Assembly (NCBI GenBank): GCA_910579305.1 | Contig: CAJTTA010000004.1 | Span: 25,206-89,205 of the forward strand | Direction: 5' to 3' | Origin: an uncultured Muribaculaceae bacterium | GTDB lineage: Bacteria; Bacteroidota; Bacteroidia; Bacteroidales; Muribaculaceae | Length of the DNA stretch: 64,000 bases | In this document: piece by piece, positions 17,161-25,058 of the stretch | Position numbering within the stretch: the first letter of the stretch is position 1 | Layout: each line of letters begins with the position of its first letter | Program-made: the position numbers and the translations under genes | The notes under the pieces: model-generated | Database searches by the model: none | What the model saw: the letters and a program-made list of their open reading frames with translations, nothing else | Told to the model about the DNA's origin: nothing

Positions 17161-18690
17161 TCAACAAGTGCGCTTAAATCGTGCCATAAGGAGAATTTTC
17201 ACCTTAGCTCTTTCCGCCGCACTCAAGCCTATAAAGAAACATACCGAGACGCAGATTACAAAATACATTATGATATCTAAAATGAAATTATCATATAATG
17301 CGTCGGCTAATAATTTATATGTTCCGGCCCCGAGCAACGACAAGACTACGACAAGACACTCATAATAAGTCACTTCTCTCAGAAATTCTCTTACAGACAA
17401 AGAAAACAGTCCGCGAGATATGATCAACCGTGCCATAAATGCGCAGAAATATACAATCATATCAGCGTATATCATTGCTGTCGGAGGCATATCCATGCGA
17501 AAAGCTAAATATACCAACAGTATGTCACTCAGCATTATCATGGTAACAACCTTCGTATATTTTTGAATCTTACCCGTAGCCAATGCCGTATGCTGCAATG
17601 TGCCTGAAAGCGAATCAATTAAAGTTGCTATGATTATCAACTGCACGAATGCCACTGCATACTCTGGCACCTTTCCAAGCCATAAATGCAATATATCAGT
17701 TGCATTCAGCAAAATAGGAAATGCAAAAACAAACAATAACAGAAAGGACATCTTAGAGCTGCTGAAAAGCAGTTTATGCATACTTTCAATATTTCCAGAA
17801 GCATAGGTCTTGACAATCTGCGGATTTGAAGCCATCTGAAAATTGCTTACTAACGAAGTTATTCCACTGTTTACCTGCATTGCCAAAGCTCTTGAGGCAT
17901 TCAAGGCCGGCCCGAAAAAGGAATTCAATACCAAATTGACCCCCTGATTGCGCAGCAACCAGCTGAATGATCCGACAACTTGCCAACCGACAAAACCATA
18001 TATCTCTTTGAACAGACCCTTGTCAAACTTATTCTGAAACTTACAATAACTATATTTCCTACGAGAATAAATGCGTAACAATATACGAATGACAACAGAG
18101 ACGGTGAATGTAAGAATGGCATATGCCTGGAGATTCCCGAATTGCGGGAGCATAAGCATAAAGGCAACACCCAATTTCAATATTCCTTCCAGCAAACTCA
18201 CATACGCATAGATCCCCATGTCTTCATGAGAAACAATCAATGACATGGAAGGGACATTATTGATGGCAATGAACGTCGAAGCTATGGACAATTGATAAAC
18301 CCACATTGCCGCCCCCATGCTCTTGACCGGAATGTTAAGATAATTATAAAAATACCACAGCCCTACTGTCTCGGCAAGAACAACAATGATTACAGAGAAC
18401 ACGAAATGAATGATTACAGTCGTGCTATATGTGCGATTAAGCAAGTTTATATCTTGTTTTCCCAGCGCGAAAGAAAAGAATCGATTAGAAGCAAGAGACA
18501 TAGAGTTGCTCACAAAACTGAGCATCGCCACAATCCCGCCTACGACATTATAAACGCCGAAATCATCCACTCCCAACACCTTCAAGACCACTCTTGATGT
18601 ATAGAACGAGATGAACATCAACAACAACATTCTAAGATACAATAAGATTGTATTCTTAGCAATTCGCTGATTGGAAGTCAATTCGCTCAT
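17161..18690 (-). CDS. Polysaccharide flippase (Wzx-type, MOP superfamily)
   Basis: A 509-residue membrane protein with about twelve to fourteen hydrophobic helices. It opens with a Wzx-like stretch (YTSRVVLKVLGVDDFGVYNVVGG) and contains FVGWQVVGSFSWLLRNQG and LNSFFGPALNASRALAMQV, typical of Bacteroidota repeat-unit flippases. It moves the undecaprenyl-linked unit to the periplasmic side for the EpsG-like polymerase. It lies 37 nt before the QueC-like gene. Confidence 0.88.
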   Translation of the reverse strand: MSELTSNQRIAKNTILLYLRMLLLMFISFYTSRVVLKVLGVDDFGVYNVVGGIVAMLSFVSNSMSLASNRFFSFALGKQDINLLNRTYSTTVIIHFVFSVIIVVLAETVGLWYFYNYLNIPVKSMGAAMWVYQLSIASTFIAINNVPSMSLIVSHEDMGIYAYVSLLEGILKLGVAFMLMLPQFGNLQAYAILTFTVSVVIRILLRIYSRRKYSYCKFQNKFDKGLFKEIYGFVGWQVVGSFSWLLRNQGVNLVLNSFFGPALNASRALAMQVNSGITSLVSNFQMASNPQIVKTYASGNIESMHKLLFSSSKMSFLLLFVFAFPILLNATDILHLWLGKVPEYAVAFVQLIIIATLIDSLSGTLQHTALATGKIQKYTKVVTMIMLSDILLVYLAFRMDMPPTAMIYADMIVYFCAFMARLIISRGLFSLSVREFLREVTYYECLVVVLSLLGAGTYKLLADALYDNFILDIIMYFVICVSVCFFIGLSAAERAKVKILLMARFKRTC

Positions 18691-18748
18691 ATCGGAACAG
18701 AAATGTAGTGTAATGAGGTCAGGAAATGATCCAGAGGCGCATCAATAA

Positions 18749-19726
18749 TCAATAGCCGAATTGTGCTTTCCACTCAGATATTCGTTCCAGCGGCATCGTG
18801 ATCTCAGTCGCGAAATCAGAATTTATCATTTCATCCAGATCATAATGCACTCGGTCACGCTCTATGCACACGAGATTATTGGAATTATTAATCTCACGGG
18901 CACGCTCATCTATCACTATTATGATGCTTCTTTTGGCATGCCTCATGGCATATACGCCAGCGTGCAATCGTGTTCCGACATAGTCAATATCAGGCTCATT
19001 CAACAAAGCTTCATAAGCTGCTTTGGAAGGGGGGAGGAGACCGACTCCGTCTATATTATTAAATCCGCTAAAATATGCCCGATCCTTGTCTCCTTGAATC
19101 CATATATACACTTCATTATAATTCTTCTTCAAAGTGTCAATGAGACATTGATCTGACGGCAAACGCGTGCTGTTCGCAGTAAGCGTACACACCACACGAG
19201 AAGCCTTTTTAGTTGGGATACTTCTGCAAAACTCCGGAGTAAGCATCCACATCGTGGCACATCCGGTATTGATTGCACGCAGGCCGAGACTCTCGACATA
19301 CTTTTTGGTCCTTTCATCTCTCACACTATGAGCATAATCATGACTGAGAACCTTTTTATATAGAGACGTAGTATACTTATTGGTATAATCATGCGAACTT
19401 GCTCCAACTCCGACCAAAATAGTATTTCGTAAAGGCCGCGAATTAAAAACATTGATATTCCACTGCGGATAATGCGTTAACATATCCTTTATCAGCAAAT
19501 TAGAGCCACAGGCAAATTTAAACGCACAACTGGCATATTTCTGCACCGCAAAAGAATTCCTCCATACCTGATACCAATGAAAAGGCGATACATGCGTCGG
19601 AAGCCGAAATACAAACCTATCGCGCAATATCGGCTGAAGCTCTTTCATCACACACTCCATTATTATCTCATCTCCAACATTCGAAGAAGCTATCGAAGGG
19701 TCTAAAAGTAATATATTATCTTTCAT
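18749..19726 (-). CDS. Polysaccharide pyruvyl transferase family protein
   Basis: A 325-residue protein opening with ILLLDPSIASSNVGDEIIMECVMK, the standard start of this family, with VGVGASSHDY, a SVRDERTKKYVESLG segment and YVGTRLHAGVYAMRHAKRSI near the end. Members add pyruvate as a ketal to a sugar from phosphoenolpyruvate, giving the polymer a negative charge; some Bacteroidota members may have other roles. It is the first biosynthetic gene after upxY, 15 nt downstream. Confidence 0.82.
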   Translation of the reverse strand: MKDNILLLDPSIASSNVGDEIIMECVMKELQPILRDRFVFRLPTHVSPFHWYQVWRNSFAVQKYASCAFKFACGSNLLIKDMLTHYPQWNINVFNSRPLRNTILVGVGASSHDYTNKYTTSLYKKVLSHDYAHSVRDERTKKYVESLGLRAINTGCATMWMLTPEFCRSIPTKKASRVVCTLTANSTRLPSDQCLIDTLKKNYNEVYIWIQGDKDRAYFSGFNNIDGVGLLPPSKAAYEALLNEPDIDYVGTRLHAGVYAMRHAKRSIIIVIDERAREINNSNNLVCIERDRVHYDLDEMINSDFATEITMPLERISEWKAQFGY

Positions 19727-19741
19727 TTCGTTGTTCTTGCT

Positions 19742-20755
19742 TTATGACAAATAAAATGCATACTCGTTCCTTAAGCTATTTTGAAAGATCGAAGTCTTTA
19801 CAGAGATGTCCAGGAACTCCGCACCTTCGGAGAGAAGGGAGGGTGTGTGCGTCAGGACGGCCTCGCAAAGGAGGGCGAAGGCACGGGTCGATGGATTGGT
19901 CATTGCCGCGGCATATTTTTGCAGCCTCGTCTCGGCTCTCGCCTCTGCCTCGCGGTCACCCATAAGGCGAGCTATGGCAAGCAGAATCACCTGCAATCGA
20001 GCATTCAGCTTGGGTGTCTCGAGCTTCACGCTCCCCATCCGCCGGCAGAACACCAGCAGCGGAGCCATTTCCTCTCGACGCAACTGCCCTCCAGCACTAT
20101 ACGTGCGCATCGCCTTATATAATTTCGGAATCACCGCATCCATCTGGTCATTAGGGCGCTTCGATCCCTTGGCAAATTTCAGGATTCTCACATAATCAGC
20201 CTTGATGTCATAGACCACGGCCGCAAGACTCTGCGTCACCTCTATAAGGAGATTGCCACTACGCCCACCCCTCTTAGGAATATACGTGCCCCGGAGACCC
20301 GGGAAATCACCCTCCACGACCTCCACCTCATCCCCCTTCTCGAGGTCTATTTCATAAGTGGAGAAACATGGCACCTCATTGTGATACATGCGGGCCACCT
20401 GCATGAATGCCTCCACAGCAGCGGTAGAGATCACCAGATAACCGCACGATCCCGCCCTGTCCTTTATAAGAGAAAAGCCATTGGTCGCCCCGCACAGTGC
20501 CCTGACATCCTCAAGCCGCCCTCTCACAAATACATAATGGAATAACAGAGGAGACTCCTGCATTCTTAATTTTTCCCTCCCCTTCACCATCTTCACAAGA
20601 GTGGGGGCAAACAAGAAAAGATCACATCCCGAAATGCGCTTAAATAATTCAATTTCAGCATCGGCCCTACTCTGCCTCGACTGAGAAAGTGGTATATGAT
20701 TAAGCACAAACCATCTTTCCTCATCAACGCGACACATCGTTCCAGACGCAAGCAT
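19742..20755 (-). CDS. UpxY-family transcription antiterminator (NusG-like) with a long C-terminal extension
   Basis: A 337-residue protein and first gene of the capsule operon. Residues about 10-110 form the NusG N-terminal domain (ERWFVLNHIPLS, LLFHYVFVRGRLEDV) and about 120-175 a KOW domain (KGDEVEVVEGDFPGLRGTY, GNLLIEV). In Bacteroides, UpxY proteins bind RNA polymerase in the 5' leader of their own operon and prevent early termination. Known UpxY proteins are about half this length; here some 150 further residues follow, rich in helices and basic or acidic pairs, and no upxZ gene follows. I chose ATG 20755; an upstream TTG (20761) and an inner ATG (20737) are possible. The GC-rich coding differs from the AT-rich genes downstream. 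Confidence 0.88.
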   Translation of the reverse strand: MLASGTMCRVDEERWFVLNHIPLSQSRQSRADAEIELFKRISGCDLFLFAPTLVKMVKGREKLRMQESPLLFHYVFVRGRLEDVRALCGATNGFSLIKDRAGSCGYLVISTAAVEAFMQVARMYHNEVPCFSTYEIDLEKGDEVEVVEGDFPGLRGTYIPKRGGRSGNLLIEVTQSLAAVVYDIKADYVRILKFAKGSKRPNDQMDAVIPKLYKAMRTYSAGGQLRREEMAPLLVFCRRMGSVKLETPKLNARLQVILLAIARLMGDREAEARAETRLQKYAAAMTNPSTRAFALLCEAVLTHTPSLLSEGAEFLDISVKTSIFQNSLRNEYAFYLS

Positions 20756-20799
20756 TTCCAACGGGATGACAACAATTTTAGTCTACGATTCTATAAATA

Positions 20800-20822
20800 G
20801 CTGTAAATCAAAAATTTACAGC
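20800..20822 (-). promoter_or_regulatory. Leader hairpin 2 of the upxY operon
   Basis: A perfect 9-bp inverted repeat (GCTGTAAAT, 5-nt spacer, ATTTACAGC) in the untranslated leader about 45 nt before the upxY start. On the transcribed strand the stem is followed by an AT-rich stretch (TATTTATAG), so it may pause or terminate RNA polymerase and be a target for UpxY antitermination. Role is inference. Confidence 0.55.
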
Positions 20823-20880
20823 ACCAAGAATCATAAACCTCCGAAAACTGATTATTCAAGCACCCCGCATCGAGAATAAT

Positions 20881-20897
20881 ATCTCTTTACAAGAGAT
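20881..20897 (-). promoter_or_regulatory. Leader hairpin 1 of the upxY operon
   Basis: A perfect 7-bp stem with a 3-base loop (ATCTCTT, GTA, AAGAGAT on the transcribed strand) lying 14 to 30 nt downstream of the -7 box, so at the very 5' end of the transcript. An early hairpin is a natural place for loading a NusG paralogue. Role is inference. Confidence 0.45.
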
Positions 20898-20910
20898 GCT
20901 TTTATGGATG

Positions 20911-20942
20911 CAAAAATACAAAATTATCCGTGAATCACCAAA
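20911..20942 (-). promoter_or_regulatory. Promoter of the capsule operon (Bacteroidota -33/-7)
   Basis: On the minus strand, TATTTTTG at 20911-20918 matches the -7 consensus TAnnTTTG and TTTG at 20939-20942 gives a -33 element, with 20 nt between. Transcription would start near 20905 and leave a leader of about 150 nt. I see no long inverted repeats flanking this promoter that would make it invertible. Confidence 0.7.
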
Positions 20943-21041
20943 TATTCAAAAAAATTTAACTCCGATTCCCCGCACACACAGTAAAATACCCTTTCAGAAC
21001 ACAATCGCAATTTCATCTCTCCACAGAAATATACACAAAAT

Positions 21042-21070
21042 GAGCGGCCTCCCGTAAAGGGAGGCCGCTC
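21042..21070 (-). terminator. Intrinsic terminator of the secreted-protein gene
   Basis: A perfect 12-bp stem (GAGCGGCCTCCC and its complement) with a 5-base loop, 55 nt past the stop of the gene at 21126. A T-rich stretch (ATTTTGTG) follows on the minus strand. It insulates the capsule promoter from upstream transcription. Confidence 0.85.
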
Positions 21071-21125
21071 TGTATTATCGAGGTCTGCTTCTATAGCCAA
21101 ACCTCGGCCATGAAAAGAATTTCTC

Positions 21126-22805
21126 TTACTTGGCGATCTTCGCAGTCTTCACAGTGCCGTCTGCCTTGATCTCACGCTGGATGAAGATACCCTGCTGAGG
21201 AGCTGCATTGAGGCGCTGACCCTGGAGGTTGAAGTACTGAGTGCTTACTACAGGTGCATTGCTGATTACCTCTTCTACGCCGGCGTCATCAAAGGCCTTG
21301 TCAATTACATTGTAATTAGATGCAGAAGTTGAAGGAATCTGGCTCATGCTGTTCCAGTTATTGGCATCATCGTGAAGGATGATAGGCTGAGTGGAGTAAC
21401 CCATGATAGTGTGGCCGTTCCATCCGTCGGCAGAGAACTTGAAGTTGAAGCCGTAGTTCTCATCGCCGGCACCTATGAGAGAGAGCTCTTCCATGGGGAA
21501 AATTTTGTAGCCGTTCCACCAGCACTTGAATCCGTCCTGATCACAAAGTGCAGTGTTGTAGTAAGCGGGAGCGAGCTCATAGGGAGTAGGCACAGAGTTC
21601 CATTCCGCGATAACCTCCTGGCCGCCTACAATCTCGGTTTTGTAACTGGGCACAGGCATCTTGTATATGCCATTGAAGCCATTGGAATTGGCAGGCACGA
21701 AGAGTGCAGCTGAGAGGAAATTCATCTGATAGTCTTCGGTGCTGCGGGCTACGGGAGCGATATTCTGAAGAAGTCCACCCTCAAGAACCTCCTCGCCGTT
21801 GAAAGTAGGCATCCAGGCAAATATATCCTGACCATTGCTTGTACCCATGTATGATACAGTCTCATCACACCATGTGAGATAATAACGCTTCACGGGCTCA
21901 AACTCTTTGAAGTAAGCGACACCATACTCTGAGTCGATATCTACAAGACCGCAGTTGAAGGCATGAACCTCATCGAAGTTAAGATAGAGATCGGAGAAGC
22001 CGAGGATGACGGGATTGCCGCTCAGAGAATATATAGCGCTGACAGTGGCGCCGGACACTACACCCTGGCCGTTACTTGTGCCGAGGATCCAGTTGAAGTC
22101 GATGGCTGCCTCGCTGAATTCGGGGTCATAAGCCCTCCAATTCACATAAGAGCCGTCGAAGCTGATCTGCTGCGCACCTACTGTACAGGGCTTGGTAGCA
22201 TATTCGACATCATTCCATGTAACTTTAGCACCGAGGAGATCGCTCTGAAGAATGCAGGTAGCGGAATAGAAACCTGCGAGCACAGGGATACGGCTTTCGC
22301 GAGTCACAACTGTCTCAATGGGCTCCGGGGCAAGAGCGGCTTCAAGAGAGCCATACTTTGCTATTGCCTTATTCTTGTCGAGTCCTGCTTTAGTCCACAC
22401 GTCATTGTCGTATGCGCAAGCGGCAGGCCACAGCATGTAAGAGGGGAAAAAGTCTTTGCCGGTCGAAAAATTCTGCGAAGAGAAAAGCACGGCATAGAAG
22501 GGGAAATCCTCAAGAGTGAGGATAGGTGAACCCTGCTGCTCTGAGAGGCCGAAAGTCTCACCTGCGCCGCCGAGCAGACGGAACATCATGGCCCAGCTTT
22601 GACCTGTACCGCTCTCCATTGCTCTGAACATGCCGTCGGGAGCATCCTGCGCGGTGATAGCCTTCATATTACCCTGGAAATACATCTGCGCTGCGATGTT
22701 GGGATCTAAAGCGTTGTTCTTAGTGCTTACAACCTGCTTCACGGGGAAAGCCATGGCTGATGCAGCTACACAAGCGCCAACAAGAAGAGTAAAGATTTTC
22801 TTCAT
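21126..22805 (-). CDS. Secreted protein of unknown function with a T9SS-like C-terminal tail
   Basis: A 559-residue protein with a signal peptide (LLVGACVAASAMAF, cleavage after residue 19 or so). I recognise no catalytic domain. The body is aromatic- and Gly-rich with several cysteines and looks like a beta-rich extracellular protein. The last 45 residues (STQYFNLQGQRLNAAPQQGIFIQRE, split here by its repeats, ending KTAKIAK) resemble the C-terminal sorting tails common in secreted proteins of gut Bacteroidales; porV in this window supports a T9SS. It has its own promoter and terminator, so it is not simply part of the SusCD operon upstream. Confidence 0.65.
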   Translation of the reverse strand: MKKIFTLLVGACVAASAMAFPVKQVVSTKNNALDPNIAAQMYFQGNMKAITAQDAPDGMFRAMESGTGQSWAMMFRLLGGAGETFGLSEQQGSPILTLEDFPFYAVLFSSQNFSTGKDFFPSYMLWPAACAYDNDVWTKAGLDKNKAIAKYGSLEAALAPEPIETVVTRESRIPVLAGFYSATCILQSDLLGAKVTWNDVEYATKPCTVGAQQISFDGSYVNWRAYDPEFSEAAIDFNWILGTSNGQGVVSGATVSAIYSLSGNPVILGFSDLYLNFDEVHAFNCGLVDIDSEYGVAYFKEFEPVKRYYLTWCDETVSYMGTSNGQDIFAWMPTFNGEEVLEGGLLQNIAPVARSTEDYQMNFLSAALFVPANSNGFNGIYKMPVPSYKTEIVGGQEVIAEWNSVPTPYELAPAYYNTALCDQDGFKCWWNGYKIFPMEELSLIGAGDENYGFNFKFSADGWNGHTIMGYSTQPIILHDDANNWNSMSQIPSTSASNYNVIDKAFDDAGVEEVISNAPVVSTQYFNLQGQRLNAAPQQGIFIQREIKADGTVKTAKIAK

Positions 22806-22963
22806 TGTAGAGTCTTTTTAGTTAATTATTAATTTAGTTGTCTTGATATTCAAAATTCTGAAGCGACCTCCTCTCTATGAAGAGGTCAGCGAAATATTGT
22901 GTGAGGGAACATTCCTCCTGTCTTCAAAAGATTCATTATGCCTGAGGCCACACAAGGCCGTCA

Positions 22964-22986
22964 CAAAAGATAGGTAGCAAAGATTA
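22964..22986 (-). repeat. Leader element, copy C (degenerate)
   Basis: The sequence caaaagataggtagcaaag and following bases resembles the near-identical elements in the leaders of susC (28522-28541) and of the T9SS gene (46501-46521). It lies 34 nt downstream of the -7 box at 23021-23028, a position like that of the other two. Confidence 0.45.
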
Positions 22987-23020
22987 TCGGAACTAAATGA
23001 CTCACCGAATATTTCAAGCG

Positions 23021-23052
23021 CAAATGTAGCGTTAATTTTTGAATAGCACAAA
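23021..23052 (-). promoter_or_regulatory. Promoter of the secreted-protein gene
   Basis: TACATTTG at 23021-23028 (-7) and TTTG at 23049-23052 (-33) on the minus strand, 20 nt apart. The leader would be about 210 nt. The rest of the 474-nt gap between the two genes (22806-23279) holds the terminator at 23206 and no convincing gene. Confidence 0.7.
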
Positions 23053-23205
23053 TATTTTAAGAAAAAAAACTCACCACCCGCCAAAAAAGCCGGACTTCTC
23101 TACTCCGGCCACCCTGAGTCTGCGGCATAAGCGCTCGCTGCCCACATAAGCTAACATGCCTGTAATCAAGCGAATGAGGCGGCATTAGCCACCTCTCAAG
23201 ACGAA

Positions 23206-23238
23206 GCGGCCCCGCTCCTTAACCGGGAGCGGGACCGC
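23206..23238 (-). terminator. Probable terminator of the SusCD operon
   Basis: A GC-rich stem of 12 pairs with one mismatch and a short loop, 42 nt past the SusD stop. The following minus-strand sequence (TTCGTCTTG) is only moderately T-rich. Confidence 0.6.
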
Positions 23239-23279
23239 AACTATAATAAGATCAAGTATGAGTCAATCAGAGATTCATA

Positions 23280-25019
23280 TTACTCTCCTACGATAACCTC
23301 GCCCGGGATAGGCTCAGTGATCAAGTCATTGTAGGTGCGCTCAGAGTTAGGAATGCCGTAGCGCCAGCCATGATTGGAAGAAGGATCCACATCGCATGCG
23401 AGACCGGCGGGAATATTGCCTGAATTCACATTACCTGCCTCCCAGGCCGTACGGGTCATGTTCAAGCCCCAGCGCTTGAGGTCAAACCAGCAGAATCCCT
23501 CGCCCCAAAGCTCGATGCGGCGATACAGACGCACCTCGTCGATAAGAGCCTGGCCTGTGAGCGAGCAAGTGTAGGAAGCGTTGCGGGGCTGATTGATCTC
23601 CAGCAGGAGAGCCTGGGCATCGGAAGTCATGCCGAGCTCGGCACATGCCTCAGCCTCGTAGAGATACATCTCCGTAGCGCGCATGAAAGGCACCTGGGCG
23701 AGGCCGTCCTCACCGGTGAGGCCGTTACACCAGAACTTGATCTGAGCTCCATCGCGTATGATAGAGGTAGTCTCATCATTGGTAGTGGCAGTCTCATAAG
23801 CATTGTTTCCGGTCACGCCGGCAGGCTTGTGCTCATCCATCCAGCTTCTTGCTGCGCTTATCATACGCGCGTTCTTGAAGGCGCCGGTAGCGGGATTCAC
23901 AGCGGTGTTCAGGTAGAACATCGAGGGACGCAGAGCAGGCATCTTCTCATAAGTGAGCCACCAGTTCGTGCGCTTGTCCTCGGCAGGAATCATCTTGTAG
24001 AGGTCGCGGTTGATGGCGTTGGTATAGCGGGCATTGAGAGCCGCGTAGCTGTTGCAGCACCAGAACGTGCAGAAGTTGCCATAGATAAAGTTGTCGATAG
24101 AAGCGAACGAGGGCGCCCACATCCATTCATTCTCATTATATGACATATATCCGCCGAACGCCTCTTCATCGGTGGCGATGCGCTTGCCCTGACGTGCATT
24201 GTGAGCCATGGTGCGCACAGTCTGCCAGTCATTCTTGAGAGCGGCCACACGCGCATAGATACCGTAGGCCACATTCAGATTGATCTCATAGTTGAGAGTG
24301 CGGAAGCTCTTGCCGGCTGAAGTAAAGAGACTGATGGCGTTATCCAGGTCGCTATAGCACTGGTCGAGCACCTCGTTCATGGTGGACACGGCTTTGTTCT
24401 GAGGATCATTGGGAGAAGTGCGGAGCACTACGGTTTTCTTTTCGCCATTGTTGGAGTCAGCCCAACGGGGGGCATACACCTGGAGCAGACGCCAATAGCA
24501 GTGAGCGCGCAGGGCGTAGGCCTGAGCCTTGGTGAAGTCGCGAAGGGCCACCTTGTCGGGATTGTTTTCACCCACGTCAGTGCCGTCTATCACATTGAGC
24601 ACCTCATTTACCTGAGCGATCATGGCATAGGCATAATACCACCATGTGGTGTTCCACCTCATGTCGCCCGACGAGAGAGCATTATCCTGCATGCTGTAGA
24701 GAATCACCCATGAGGGAGCCTGGTCATATATCGCATTGATATAGCAGTCGGAGCCGGGAAGCTCGCCTGTGTAGTAGCTATAGCCGGTCTCTCCCTGCCA
24801 GAAACCCTGAATGGGAGACATATACTCGTTGTTCCAGGGCACAGCCATACCGCTTTGCGCGCCAAGCATTGCCATGCGGGCAGACTCCGGAGTGGCGCAG
24901 ATATTGTCGGCCGGAATAGAGCCATGAGTGGGGGTATCGAGATAGTCACTCGCGCATGAAGAAAGAGCGAGTGCGCACAGAGCCGCTGCAGCCCCCTTGA
25001 GATATTTATTAGTTAACAT
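23280..25019 (-). CDS. SusD/RagB family nutrient-binding outer membrane lipoprotein
   Basis: A 579-residue lipoprotein with lipobox LALSSC near residue 22. The helical tetratricopeptide-like body typical of SusD is visible (EYMSPIQGFWQGETG, KAQAYALRAHCYWRLLQVY, RATEMYLYEAEACAELG, ELWGEGFCWFDLKRWG). SusD caps the SusC pore and captures glycans or peptides. The gene follows susC after 39 nt. No glycoside hydrolase, sulfatase or regulator lies within reach, so the ligand cannot be guessed. Confidence 0.93.
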   Translation of the reverse strand: MLTNKYLKGAAAALCALALSSCASDYLDTPTHGSIPADNICATPESARMAMLGAQSGMAVPWNNEYMSPIQGFWQGETGYSYYTGELPGSDCYINAIYDQAPSWVILYSMQDNALSSGDMRWNTTWWYYAYAMIAQVNEVLNVIDGTDVGENNPDKVALRDFTKAQAYALRAHCYWRLLQVYAPRWADSNNGEKKTVVLRTSPNDPQNKAVSTMNEVLDQCYSDLDNAISLFTSAGKSFRTLNYEINLNVAYGIYARVAALKNDWQTVRTMAHNARQGKRIATDEEAFGGYMSYNENEWMWAPSFASIDNFIYGNFCTFWCCNSYAALNARYTNAINRDLYKMIPAEDKRTNWWLTYEKMPALRPSMFYLNTAVNPATGAFKNARMISAARSWMDEHKPAGVTGNNAYETATTNDETTSIIRDGAQIKFWCNGLTGEDGLAQVPFMRATEMYLYEAEACAELGMTSDAQALLLEINQPRNASYTCSLTGQALIDEVRLYRRIELWGEGFCWFDLKRWGLNMTRTAWEAGNVNSGNIPAGLACDVDPSSNHGWRYGIPNSERTYNDLITEPIPGEVIVGE

Positions 25020-25058
25020 ATTAACTTAAATTCTTAAATCTTGTGATTACATGATAAA

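Noticed and set aside
20762..21040. Invertible promoter (Mpi-type) upstream of the capsule operon
   Set aside because: The inverted repeats seen are short hairpins in the leader; none flanks the promoter on both sides.
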